From assembly GCF_001310275.1 (NCBI RefSeq), contig NZ_LGYZ01000068.1, positions 62,001-126,000 on the forward strand: a DNA stretch of 64,000 nt, read 5' to 3'. Below, piece by piece: positions 8,537 through 16,145 of the stretch. Source of the DNA: Nocardia arizonensis. Lineage in GTDB: Bacteria; Actinomycetota; Actinomycetes; Mycobacteriales; Mycobacteriaceae. The notes beneath the pieces are model-generated. The model was not told where the DNA came from, made no database searches, and worked only from the letters and a program-made list of their open reading frames with translations. How positions within the stretch are numbered: position 1 is the first letter of the stretch; each line of letters opens with the position of its first letter. The position numbers and the translations under genes were made by a program.

Positions 8537-9040
8537 GTGACCATCGCGAGCGGCCCGATCTTCCAGCTGTGCTGGGTGGTCCCGGACATCGCCGCGGCGA
8601 CCCGGGAATTCACCGAGCGCTACGGCGTCGCCGACTGGTTCACCATCGCCGAGGTCCACTTCGGCTCCGGCTGCCGCTACCGAGACCGCCCCGCCGACTA
8701 CACCGCCGCGGTGGCGCTCGGATACGCGGGCGGACAACAGCTCGAACTGATCGAACCGGGTTCTGGGGACAGCCCCTACGCCGATCACCTCGCCCGACAC
8801 GGCTCGGGCCTGCACCACGTCGCCTGGGTCGTCGACGATCTCGACAGCGCACTGGCGCGAGCGCGCACCGCCGGACGCGAGATCCTCGCCGAGGGCGTAT
8901 TCGGCGACGGCGCAATGACATACGCCTATCTCGACGGCGGCCCGCTCGGCACCTGGGTGGAACTGCTCGACCTGTCTACCCAGATGAAGGCGATGTTCGA
9001 CGGCATGGCCCCGCGGGGTCACCGGAATCCGTGGGGATAG
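8537..9040 (+). CDS. VOC-family (glyoxalase/dioxygenase-fold) protein
   Basis: A 167-residue protein of the vicinal-oxygen-chelate superfamily, with two beta-alpha-beta-beta-beta modules: FQLCWVVPDIAAATREFTERYGV, and GLHHVAWVVDDLDSALARARTAG near residue 90. The GLHHVAW motif supplies a metal-ligand histidine and the EL(L)D near the end supplies the usual glutamate. The GTG at 8537 is preferred because frames upstream run through the tandem repeat. It is probably a metal-dependent isomerase, lyase or dioxygenase; the substrate is unknown. It lies 52 bases upstream of an LLM oxidoreductase gene in the same orientation, so they may be co-transcribed under the divergent TetR. Confidence 0.75.
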   Translation: MTIASGPIFQLCWVVPDIAAATREFTERYGVADWFTIAEVHFGSGCRYRDRPADYTAAVALGYAGGQQLELIEPGSGDSPYADHLARHGSGLHHVAWVVDDLDSALARARTAGREILAEGVFGDGAMTYAYLDGGPLGTWVELLDLSTQMKAMFDGMAPRGHRNPWG

Positions 9041-9092
9041 CCAACGGGCGGGTGGCACCGCCGAAAACTACTGGGACGAAAGGCGATCGAAG

Positions 9093-9968
9093 ATGCGATT
9101 CACCTATGCCGAAGCCATGACCGACCCGTCGTACTACGTACCGCTGGCACAGGCGGCCGAAGCGGCGGGCTACGCCTCCATCACGGTGGCCGACAGCATC
9201 GCCTATCCGAAGGAATCGGACGCGACCTATCCCTACACCCCGGACGGCAACCGGGAATTCCTCGAGGACAAGCCCTTCATCGAGGCGTTCGTGCTGTCCG
9301 CGGCGATCCTGGCGGCCACGACCACGCTGCGGGTCACCCCGTTCGTGGTGAAACTGCCCATCCGGCCGCCGGTGCTGGTCGCCAAACAGGCGTCCTCGCT
9401 GGCCGCGCTGAGCGGCAACCGCTTCGGGTTCGGCGTCGGTATCAGCCCGTGGCCCGACGATTTCGAGATCATGGGCGTCCCGTTCGAGAAGCGCGGCGCG
9501 CGCATGGACGAATGCATCGATATCGTGCGCGGGCTGTGCGCAGGCGGTTACTTCGAATTCCACGGCGAGTACTACGACATTCCGCCCATCAAGATCAGCC
9601 CGGTGCCGACCGAGCCGTTGCCGATCCTCGTCGGCGGGCACAGCAAACCCGCACTGCGGCGCGCCGCCAAGCGCGGGGACGGCTGGATGCACGCGGGCGG
9701 CGACCCGGTCGAACTCGACCGGCTGCTGGGCGAACTCGACACCCTGCGCGCCGAATACGGCACCCGCGAGGATTTCGAGATCCATGTCATCTCGCTGGAC
9801 GGGTTCACCGTCGACGGCGTGAAGCGTCTCGAGGACAAGGGCGTCACCGATGTCATCGTCGGTTTCCGCAACCCCTACACCACCGAACACGACACCGAAC
9901 CCCTTGATACCAAGATCCGCAATCTGACCCGTTTCGCCGAACACGTGATCGCCAAGGTCAACGGCTGA
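9093..9968 (+). CDS. LLM-class flavin/F420-dependent oxidoreductase
   Basis: A 291-residue luciferase-like monooxygenase-fold protein of the LLM class, close to the group labelled TIGR03619. Typical elements are 'AEAAGYASITVADS' near 27-40, 'RFGFGVGISPWPDDFEIMGVPFEKRGARMDE' (in pieces) near 110-135 and 'PLPILVGGHSKPALRRAAKRGDGWM' near 170-195. The cofactor is likely F420 or FMN; the sequence alone does not decide. It follows the VOC gene in the same direction, which suggests a short catabolic or modification operon. The GAAAGGCGATCGAAG in front of the ATG provides a moderate ribosome binding site. Confidence 0.85.
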   Translation: MRFTYAEAMTDPSYYVPLAQAAEAAGYASITVADSIAYPKESDATYPYTPDGNREFLEDKPFIEAFVLSAAILAATTTLRVTPFVVKLPIRPPVLVAKQASSLAALSGNRFGFGVGISPWPDDFEIMGVPFEKRGARMDECIDIVRGLCAGGYFEFHGEYYDIPPIKISPVPTEPLPILVGGHSKPALRRAAKRGDGWMHAGGDPVELDRLLGELDTLRAEYGTREDFEIHVISLDGFTVDGVKRLEDKGVTDVIVGFRNPYTTEHDTEPLDTKIRNLTRFAEHVIAKVNG

Positions 9969-10114
9969 TTCCGATACCGCGGCGCCGCACCGACCGCCCG
10001 GATTCCGGGTGGGCCATACCGCGGACGCGGCGGCGAACCATGCGTACGCTCACAACGGTGTGACGACCGCGCCCGGGACGGGACCGGTCGTCGGCACGGG
10101 CGACGGAGGTGTGG

Positions 10115-11020
10115 ATGAGTTTGGCGGTGCGACTGGGCGAGCTGCTCGGCGGAACGGTGCGCGGCATCGCCGACCTGGGCGCGAACCACGGGTGGACACT
10201 GCACCGGGCGATTCTGGCCGACGGCCGCGACGTCTTCGTCAAGTACACCGCCGACCACCCCGAGGTGTTCGCCGCCGAGGCCGCGGGACTGCGGTGGCTG
10301 GCCGAGGCGATACCGCACGCGGTGGCGCCGGTGCTGGCCGTGGACGAGCGGCTGCTGGTCCTGCCCTGGCTACCGGAGGGCACGCCGACCCCCGCCGCGG
10401 CCGAACAGCTCGGACGCGATCTCGCCGAACTGCACGGGCATTCGCCCGAATCCTTCGGCGCGCCGTGGCCGGGCTGGATCGCCCGTCTCCCGCTGGACAA
10501 CACCGAGATCCCGGCGTCGCGGCAGCCCGCCGCCGCGACCGCCGGACGCGGCGGCGCCCCGGCCCGCGATACCCAGCCGTGGGCGCGCTGGTTCGCCGAC
10601 TACCGGCTCGCGCCGTATCTACCCGGCGCGGCGCGCCACCTCGGGCCCGCGGGGGTCCGATTGCTGGAACAGGTCATCGACCGTGCCGAGACGCTCGGCG
10701 GGCCGCCCGAACCGCCCGCACGCATCCACGGCGACCTGTGGTCGGGCAATGTGCGCTGGAGTACCGATCGCGCCCGGTTCGTCGATCCCGCGGCGCACGG
10801 CGGCCATCGTGAAACCGATCTGGCCATGCTGGCGCTGTTCGGCGCACCGCATCTGAGTCGACTCCTCGGCGCCTACCGTGAGATCCGGCCGTTGGCCGAT
10901 GCCTGGCAGGCCAGGCAGGCATTGCATCAACTGCATCCGTTGCTCGTGCACACGGTGCTATTCGGCGGCGGCTATCGGGAACAGACACTGGCCGCCGCGC
11001 GCGCCGCGCTGTCGGCGTAG
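10115..11020 (+). CDS. Fructosamine kinase-family protein
   Basis: A 301-residue kinase of the fructosamine/ketosamine-3-kinase family (aminoglycoside phosphotransferase fold). Visible are the ATP-site 'GRDVFVKYT' with its lysine, the family phrase FAAEAAGLRWLAEA, the catalytic-loop signature HGDLWSGNVRW near residue 210, and a metal-binding 'FVDPAAHGGHRETDLAMLALFG'. It would phosphorylate a sugar-lysine or sugar-amine adduct and so help remove glycation products. The ATG at 10115 is chosen because GGAGG ends 5 bases before it; a GTG at 10109 is less likely. It is a single gene between two unrelated units. Confidence 0.85.
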   Translation: MSLAVRLGELLGGTVRGIADLGANHGWTLHRAILADGRDVFVKYTADHPEVFAAEAAGLRWLAEAIPHAVAPVLAVDERLLVLPWLPEGTPTPAAAEQLGRDLAELHGHSPESFGAPWPGWIARLPLDNTEIPASRQPAAATAGRGGAPARDTQPWARWFADYRLAPYLPGAARHLGPAGVRLLEQVIDRAETLGGPPEPPARIHGDLWSGNVRWSTDRARFVDPAAHGGHRETDLAMLALFGAPHLSRLLGAYREIRPLADAWQARQALHQLHPLLVHTVLFGGGYREQTLAAARAALSA

Positions 11021-11029
11021 ACACCGCGC

Positions 11030-11803
11030 TCAACGTTCGGACAGCGCCGCCCGAGTGGACTCGTCGGCCGGGAAGAACGATTCCACGGCCAATTCGGCGA
11101 CCGTGACATTCATGGGAGTGCCGAATACCGAGGTCACACTGAGGAAGGACAATTCGGCGTCGCCGTGGCGCAGCCGCAGCGGGACCACGGCCTGTTCAGG
11201 TTCGGGCAGACGCGATTCGATCTCACCGCCCGGATAGCCGCGCAATTCCTCGTACAACTCCCCGAGTCCCTGCGCACCGGTGAGTTCGACCTGACGCGCA
11301 AGCCGGGCCAGCAGATGCCCGCGCCATTCGGCGAGGTTGACGATGCGCGGCGCCAGGCCGGCCGGATGCAGGCTCAGGCGAAGCACGTTCAGCGGCGGGC
11401 GCAGCAGGTCCGGCGACACCTCGGTCAGCAGCGGCCCGACACCGGCATTGGCGTCGACGACGGTCCAGCCCCGATCGATCGCCAATGCCGGATACGGTTC
11501 GTGACCGACGAGTATCCGGCGCACGGCGGTGCGCACCGCGAGCATGGCGGGACTGTCCAGGGCGGATTCGGCGTAGGCGGGGGCGTATCCGGCGGCCAGC
11601 AGCAGCCGATTGCGTTCGCGCAATGGAATGTCGAGGCGATCACAGAGGTGGCCGATCATGGCACGGCTCGGGGTGGCGCGGCCGGTCTCGATGAAACTCA
11701 CATGCCGGGCCGAGATGTCGGCGCGCGAGGCCAGCTCGAGCTGACTGAGTCCGCGTTCGAGCCGCCAGTGCCGCAGCAGGTCGCCGGCCGTTCGGGTCCT
11801 CAT
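11030..11803 (-). CDS. MmyB-like helix-turn-helix regulator
   Basis: A 257-residue regulator with an N-terminal XRE-type helix-turn-helix (residues 8-45: LLRHWRLERGLSQLELASRA, then DISARHVSFIETGRATPS). The C-terminal ligand domain of the MmyB type follows (PYPALAIDRGWTVVDANAGV, RLSLHPAGLAPRIVNLAEWRGHLL). Regulators of this group in Streptomyces and Mycobacterium sense acyl-type ligands through the MmyB fold. It is divergent from the thioesterase gene at 12006, a possible target. The ATG at 11803 is used, since the upstream in-frame extension is antisense to the thioesterase gene and low in quality. Confidence 0.85.
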   Translation of the reverse strand: MRTRTAGDLLRHWRLERGLSQLELASRADISARHVSFIETGRATPSRAMIGHLCDRLDIPLRERNRLLLAAGYAPAYAESALDSPAMLAVRTAVRRILVGHEPYPALAIDRGWTVVDANAGVGPLLTEVSPDLLRPPLNVLRLSLHPAGLAPRIVNLAEWRGHLLARLARQVELTGAQGLGELYEELRGYPGGEIESRLPEPEQAVVPLRLRHGDAELSFLSVTSVFGTPMNVTVAELAVESFFPADESTRAALSER

Positions 11804-12005
11804 CGTCTCGATCCTAGTCGGCGGTGTCCGCGGCCCGGCCGGGGCGTGAACCGCCGGTTTCGATCCACACGAACGGGGTTGCGGCCGTTGACGGGGGACG
11901 GCGCGGCCTTCGCCGATGCCGGAACCACCGGGACTTACCGCCCGGGTAATCGACACCCCCGACTCGGCGAGGATGATCATCGACGGGAACGAAAGGAACG
12001 CCCGT

Positions 12006-12806
12006 ATGACCACGACGACGCACCACGCCTTCGACACCGATACCGCAAGCACGCCGGTCGGCGCGCACGAGTACGCGATCGAGCTGTCGGACCGCTGGAC
12101 CACCGGCGCGGGCACCGCCAATGGCGGCTACCTGCTCGCCACCTGCCTCCAGGCGCTGCGCCGCGAGATCCCCCAACCCGACCTGCTGTCCGCCTCCGCG
12201 CACTACCTGCGCCCCGGCGTTCCGGGGCCCGCCCGCATCACCACCGAAATCGCGCGGGTCGGCAGGCGCACCGGCACCGGCGCGGCCACCCTGCTGCGCG
12301 AGGACCGCGAAATCGTGCGAGTGCTTGCCACGTTCACCGATCTCGCCCAGGCCGAGGGCCTCACCTCCGAGACCGGCGCCGCACCGCAACTACCCCCGCC
12401 CGACGAGTGCGTGAACCCGCTGCGCGGAGTGGCGCTGTCGGGCACGAACATCGCCGGTCGCGTGGAATTCCGCATGCCCGAGGTGCCGGGTTTCTTCCGC
12501 GGCGCACCCGGCGGCACCGCGGCGCTGGATTTCTGGCTGCGATTCGCCGACGGACGCGACGCCGACCCGATCGCCTTGGCGCTGCTGGTCGATTCCGCCG
12601 CGCCCGCGGTCTTCGACCTCGGTGTGTCCGGCAGTTCCACCATCGAGTTGACCGTGCACATCCGCCGCCGCCCCGCCCCCGGCTGGCTGGCCTGCCGAGT
12701 GCGCACCGCTCACCTGGTCAACGGCTTCCACGAAGAGGATTTCGACATCTGGGACAGCACCGGCGCACTCGTGGCCCAGTCGCGCCAATTGGCCTTGATT
12801 CCCTGA
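12006..12806 (+). CDS. Acyl-CoA thioesterase-like hotdog-fold protein
   Basis: A 266-residue protein with two hotdog-type halves of the TesB/'thioesterase family protein' kind. The first half has 'WTTGAGTANGGYLLATCLQAL', then 'HYLRPGVPGPARITTEIARVGRRT'. The second half has 'PIALALLVDSAAPAVFDLG', then 'TIELTVHIRRRP'. It is expected to hydrolyse acyl-CoA thioesters in the cytoplasm. A GAAAGGA motif 9 bases before the ATG supports the start. The divergent MmyB-like regulator may control it. Codon use is ordinary for the window. Confidence 0.75.
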   Translation: MTTTTHHAFDTDTASTPVGAHEYAIELSDRWTTGAGTANGGYLLATCLQALRREIPQPDLLSASAHYLRPGVPGPARITTEIARVGRRTGTGAATLLREDREIVRVLATFTDLAQAEGLTSETGAAPQLPPPDECVNPLRGVALSGTNIAGRVEFRMPEVPGFFRGAPGGTAALDFWLRFADGRDADPIALALLVDSAAPAVFDLGVSGSSTIELTVHIRRRPAPGWLACRVRTAHLVNGFHEEDFDIWDSTGALVAQSRQLALIP

Positions 12807-13650
12807 GCCGCTTCACCACCGCCCGACGATCGCCGCGGCGGGGGTCGGGCATCCGAGAACGCCGCCGGGTTCCGGTCGATGGCACCGCACGCGCGGCCGG
12901 TGCTCGGGGGCGTCACGGCTCCGTCATCGCGGCGACGGCCGCGCGGCGGTAGCCGCGCGTGGCGGGCATCGCGCTGCTCGGCTGTCGGATCGATCAGGGC
13001 TGTGCGCGCCTTCGTGAAGGCGACCCCGCGGTGTCGGACGCGACGGTGTTCGCCCGGTCCGGTGGTTCGGATCGGTGGGGTTCGCCGAGATTTCGCGGCC
13101 CGATCGCGGGTGGTGTGCGAGCCGTCGCGGACGGGGGCGCGAGCATCGCGCACGTCACAGCGCGCCGTCGCACCGTATCGACCGCCGACTCGTGCGGGGG
13201 CGGCACGCCGATACGGGCGGCACGACGCGCGTCGGCCGTCTTTTCCACCGCGCCCCGCCGGCGCATCCGCGACGTCGCCGTGCCCGTTCGCGCCGGTCGA
13301 TTCCACTGATCGGCTTGTGCTCCAAGGCAATACACTGGGGTCACGGCGCACGGGCGCGGTGTGGAGTTCCGCCGCAAGCGGACTCGCCCCGCCGTCGCGG
13401 CGGGCGTGACTCCGCCCGCCGCCGCGGGTAAATTCCGCGTTTCGTCGGGCGACGAGCTGGATATCGCGGAAGCGGGTTCGGTCCGGGAGATAGCCGGTGA
13501 CAATAACGGTATGCGGATATTTCGGCCGTCGACGCGAGTCGGGGTACCGTGGAAGGACACCGAACGGATGCACCGCACTCATCGGGGTCGACATTGGATC
13601 CCCGCCGCCCGTTGCGAACTCGCCTCTCGCGGCACGACCCACCGATCGTT
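12807..13650. other. Gene-poor region
   Basis: About 840 bases with several overlapping open frames on both strands, none with convincing composition, ribosome binding site or family resemblance. A GC-rich hairpin (arms CGGCGGGCG at 13398-13406 and CGCCCGCCG at 13413-13421, 6-base loop) lies inside. I see no gene here; it may be decayed coding DNA next to the truncated oxidoreductase. Confidence 0.5.
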
Positions 13651-13653
13651 ACG

Positions 13654-13737
13654 ATGATGCATCATGATTCACTGGTGGATATCTGGCATTTCAATTGCCA
13701 GGTGTTTACCGTGAATGGTGTCGGAATATCCGACACC
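13654..13737. promoter_or_regulatory. Cluster of three palindromes upstream of a small ORF
   Basis: Three exact dyads are packed into 84 bases of unusually AT-rich DNA. The first is ATGATGCATCAT (13654-13665). The second has CTGGCA/TGCCAG arms with a 7-base spacer (13683-13701). The third has GGTGTCGG/CCGACACC arms with a 5-base spacer (13717-13737). A strong ribosome binding site and a 49-codon ORF follow 14 bases later. The arrangement looks like a multi-operator control region. Confidence 0.6.
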
Positions 13738-13765
13738 GCTCGATCTCTCGAATTAGGAGGGCTGC

Positions 13766-13915
13766 ATGGTCTTCACCCTGCTGGTACCCAGTGCCATCGC
13801 CCAAGGGCCCGCCTGGGCCCGCGTCGTCTCGATCCTCCGGGACGCCGGAGCCGCGCGGAAATCTCCGGCCTCCCACGCCGACCGGGTCGCCATCCCCCAT
13901 ACCGTCGTGCACTGA
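13766..13915 (+). CDS. 49-residue small ORF with excellent ribosome binding site
   Basis: An ATG at 13766 is preceded by AGGAGGG with ideal spacing (5 bases), about the strongest Shine-Dalgarno sequence in the window. The product begins MVFTLLVPSAIAQGPAWARV and ends IPHTVVH. The first half is hydrophobic or amphipathic and the second half basic. No family is recognised. It could be a regulatory leader peptide, a small protein, or the surviving 5' end of a lost gene. The upstream palindrome cluster and a downstream 14-bp-stem hairpin at 14007-14055 support a real transcription unit. Confidence 0.45.
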   Translation: MVFTLLVPSAIAQGPAWARVVSILRDAGAARKSPASHADRVAIPHTVVH

Positions 13916-14006
13916 CCGCCCGATCCGGGTCGAACCCGGCACACCGGAACCGATCCCACCCCCGCCAACCGGGTTTCGAGGACACGAACCGACGTCGCCA
14001 CGCGTA
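13916..14006. other. Short spacer after the small ORF
   Basis: This spacer holds a small dyad (CCGGGT/ACCCGG around CGA, near 13922-13936) and no coding frame that I can support. Confidence 0.3.
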
Positions 14007-14055
14007 CCGATCCGCCCGAAACGTGGCCCCCACCGGGGCGATTCGGGCGGATCGG
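14007..14055. terminator. 14-bp-stem hairpin, terminator-like
   Basis: The arms CCGATCCGCCCGAA (14007-14020) and TTCGGGCGGATCGG (14042-14055) are exact inverted repeats. Inside the 21-base loop a second small stem (GCCCC/GGGGC) can form. It lies about 90 bases after the small ORF and is the strongest hairpin nearby, so it probably ends that transcript. Confidence 0.6.
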
Positions 14056-14316
14056 CCGTTCACGCGGAACCCTCGGCACCCGCGCGCCGCGGGTATCCGC
14101 ATGCCGCCCGCGCGGGGATTTCCACCGCTCGGAGCGCGAAATCCCCCGGAGTAGCCGCCGGTTCACAGGCGCGGCAGGTCACGATCCGGTCGCGATGTCA
14201 CGATTCGGCATCGATTCCCGGCGGCCACGGGCCCGAATAGACGGCCCGCGCACGCTCATCCGGGCCGGACGGGCCGGGATCGCGGACACCGAGCGGCTTC
14301 CCACACGCGCGGCCCC
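14056..14316. other. Spacer without a gene
   Basis: GC-rich spacer between the hairpin and the oxidoreductase remnant. Nothing recognisable was found in it. Confidence 0.4.
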
Positions 14317-15120
14317 CTACTCACGGAGGTCGAGCAGGTTCGGCAGACCCGCACGCCAGCGGGTACTGTCCAGCGCACGGGCGCCGTCGAATTCGCGGAT
14401 GGTCAGGTGCGGCCACGGACTGCACTCGCGCGCCGTCTTCGTATTCCGCACGCCGTGCGCGCTCCAGTCGGCGACACACACCGACAAGATGTCGGCCACC
14501 GAGCCGTCTCCGTAGGTCTGCGCGACCTTCTGCTTCCAGAACTGGTTCTGGTGCACCGCCGACAGCCGCCACGGCGTCTCGATGAATCCGATATGGCCCT
14601 GGCCGATCGGCTTGTCGCGACGCAGGAAGAACTGCACGCCGTTCATCCAGTCGAGCGTGATGTCCTTGACCTTGTTCAGGTCGGGATCCAGCTCGGCGAT
14701 CTCGGGCGTGATCAATGGCGACACCGCGTTGGGCGGCAGGGCCGAGACGAACCAGTCCGCCTCCACATTCCAGGTCTCCCCCGAGGCGAAGGTGACCGCC
14801 GCGGAGCCGATGGCCCCGTCCCGCACGGTCAGCGACTTCACGTCGGCCCCGACCTCGAAGGTCACGCCCTTGCCCGTCAGATACGCGACCCAGGGGTCGA
14901 TCCAGGTCTCGTTAAACGGGCCGTTGAGCACCGAATCCGGGAATCGGTTGTCGTTGCCCCGGTTGATGATGTTGAGCAGGAACGACTCGACCAGACCGCA
15001 CATACTGCGGGCACTGGCCACATCCTCCTTCGCCGCGACCAGGGTGCGGGTGAACGTCGAGACCAGCAGTTGATAGTTGGGATTCGTGCCGTCCATCTTC
15101 ACGAAGTCCTTGAAGGACAT
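14317..15120 (-). pseudogene. Truncated FAD-dependent (phytoene desaturase-like) oxidoreductase
   Basis: The frame encodes 267 residues that resemble the central part of a FAD-dependent amine oxidase/phytoene desaturase-like enzyme (MSFKDFVKMDGTNPNYQLL, FLLNIINRGNDNRFPDS, FFLRRDKPIGQGHIGFIETP). Two required parts are missing. There is no N-terminal Rossmann GxGxxG motif, because the preceding alpha/beta hydrolase gene ends only 8 bases upstream. The C-terminal FAD-contacting part is also absent: after TARECSP the reading becomes unrelated and stops within about 30 residues. Family members are usually about 500 residues. It is most simply a deletion remnant; no active site can be intact. Confidence 0.7.
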
Positions 15121-15128
15121 GTGTCCGG

Positions 15129-16016
15129 TCAGTGCGCCCGCAGATGGGTCAGCAGCAATTCCGCGACGGCCCCCGGCCGTTCCGCGTGCAGGAAGTGACC
15201 CGCCCCTGGGACGTGGGCCGACTCGACACCGAGTTCCCGCGCCATGGCACGTTGCAGCGACGGATGCACGCAACCGTCATCGGCTCCGGCCAGCGCCAGG
15301 GTCGGCAGATCGGCGGCGGGGCCGGTGAGTACACGGTAGAACTCGCGGGTCTCGGCACGGTTGGCGGCAAAGGCGGCGCGGTAGTAGCGGGTCGCGGCCC
15401 AGGCGAGTCGCCGGTCGGTGAAGACCGCGCGCACCGGCTCGAACAGTGCGTCGGTCACGGCCATACCCGGTGACCAGCGTGACCAGATCGCGCGTACCAG
15501 TGCCGCGTCGGAGCGGGCGAGCAGCGCGGGCGCGGCGGCCGACTGCATCAGCCCCATATAGGCGGACATGACCGTCTGGCGCGCCAGATACGGCAGCGCG
15601 GCACGCGCGCCCCCGGAGCCGCCGATCGGCGGAATCGCCAGCAGACTCAGCGACCGCCACCGCGCGGAATCGGTCTTCGCCAGATACATCGCGGCGATGG
15701 CGCCCCAGTCGTGACCGACCAGATGGGCGGGCCCGAAGCCCAGATGCTCGTGCCACGCGGCCAGATCCGCGGCGGCCGCGCCGATGTCGTAGCGGGCCGC
15801 ACGGTCGTAGCTGCCGACGGTGTAGCCGCGCAGCCACGGGGTCAGCACCTGGAAACCCGCCGCGACCAGCTGCGCGGTCAGGGAGGCGAAACTGTGCGGG
15901 GTGTCGGGGAATCCGTGCACCAACAGGATGGGCGGCGCGTCCGCATCACCGTGGCGACGGGCCGACAGGTTCAAACCGTCGCGGCGCAACGTGAGATCGG
16001 AAAGCGTGGTCGTCAT
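15129..16016 (-). CDS. Alpha/beta hydrolase, epoxide hydrolase-like
   Basis: A 295-residue alpha/beta hydrolase. The oxyanion-loop motif HGFPDTPHS lies at 34-42, the nucleophile elbow GHDWGA has Asp103, and the late catalytic histidine is in GAGHFLHAERP near residue 277. Asp as nucleophile and the HGFP and GHDWG motifs are typical of epoxide hydrolases and haloalkane dehalogenases. The start ATG at 16016 agrees with the family N-terminus (LRRDGLNLSARRHGD). It is divergent from the molybdopterin oxidoreductase gene. The oxidoreductase remnant follows immediately, so the two were perhaps once separate genes joined by a deletion. Confidence 0.85.
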   Translation of the reverse strand: MTTTLSDLTLRRDGLNLSARRHGDADAPPILLVHGFPDTPHSFASLTAQLVAAGFQVLTPWLRGYTVGSYDRAARYDIGAAAADLAAWHEHLGFGPAHLVGHDWGAIAAMYLAKTDSARWRSLSLLAIPPIGGSGGARAALPYLARQTVMSAYMGLMQSAAAPALLARSDAALVRAIWSRWSPGMAVTDALFEPVRAVFTDRRLAWAATRYYRAAFAANRAETREFYRVLTGPAADLPTLALAGADDGCVHPSLQRAMARELGVESAHVPGAGHFLHAERPGAVAELLLTHLRAH

Positions 16017-16080
16017 CGGCGATGTCCTCGTCGGTTCGGCGCCGACGGGAGTGACGGCACGGAATCTTGCATCGCATGCG

Positions 16081-16095
16081 ACTGTACGGGACAGT
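16081..16095. promoter_or_regulatory. Possible operator dyad in divergent promoter region
   Basis: ACTGT and ACAGT are exact inverted arms with a 5-base spacer, between the divergent hydrolase and molybdoenzyme genes. Short arms make this a weak prediction. Confidence 0.25.
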
Positions 16096-16145
16096 GGGAC
16101 GGGTAGCCTGACGACGAGCGAGTCCGCAAGAAGAGGCGATAACTT

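Noticed and set aside
12879..13409. Open frames in the gene-poor region
   Set aside because: Arg/Ser/Pro-rich translations, no ribosome binding site, no recognisable domain.
13922..13936. T-arm-like dyad CCGGGT-CGA-ACCCGG
   Set aside because: The loop is too short and lacks the TTCRA core, and no other tRNA arms are present.
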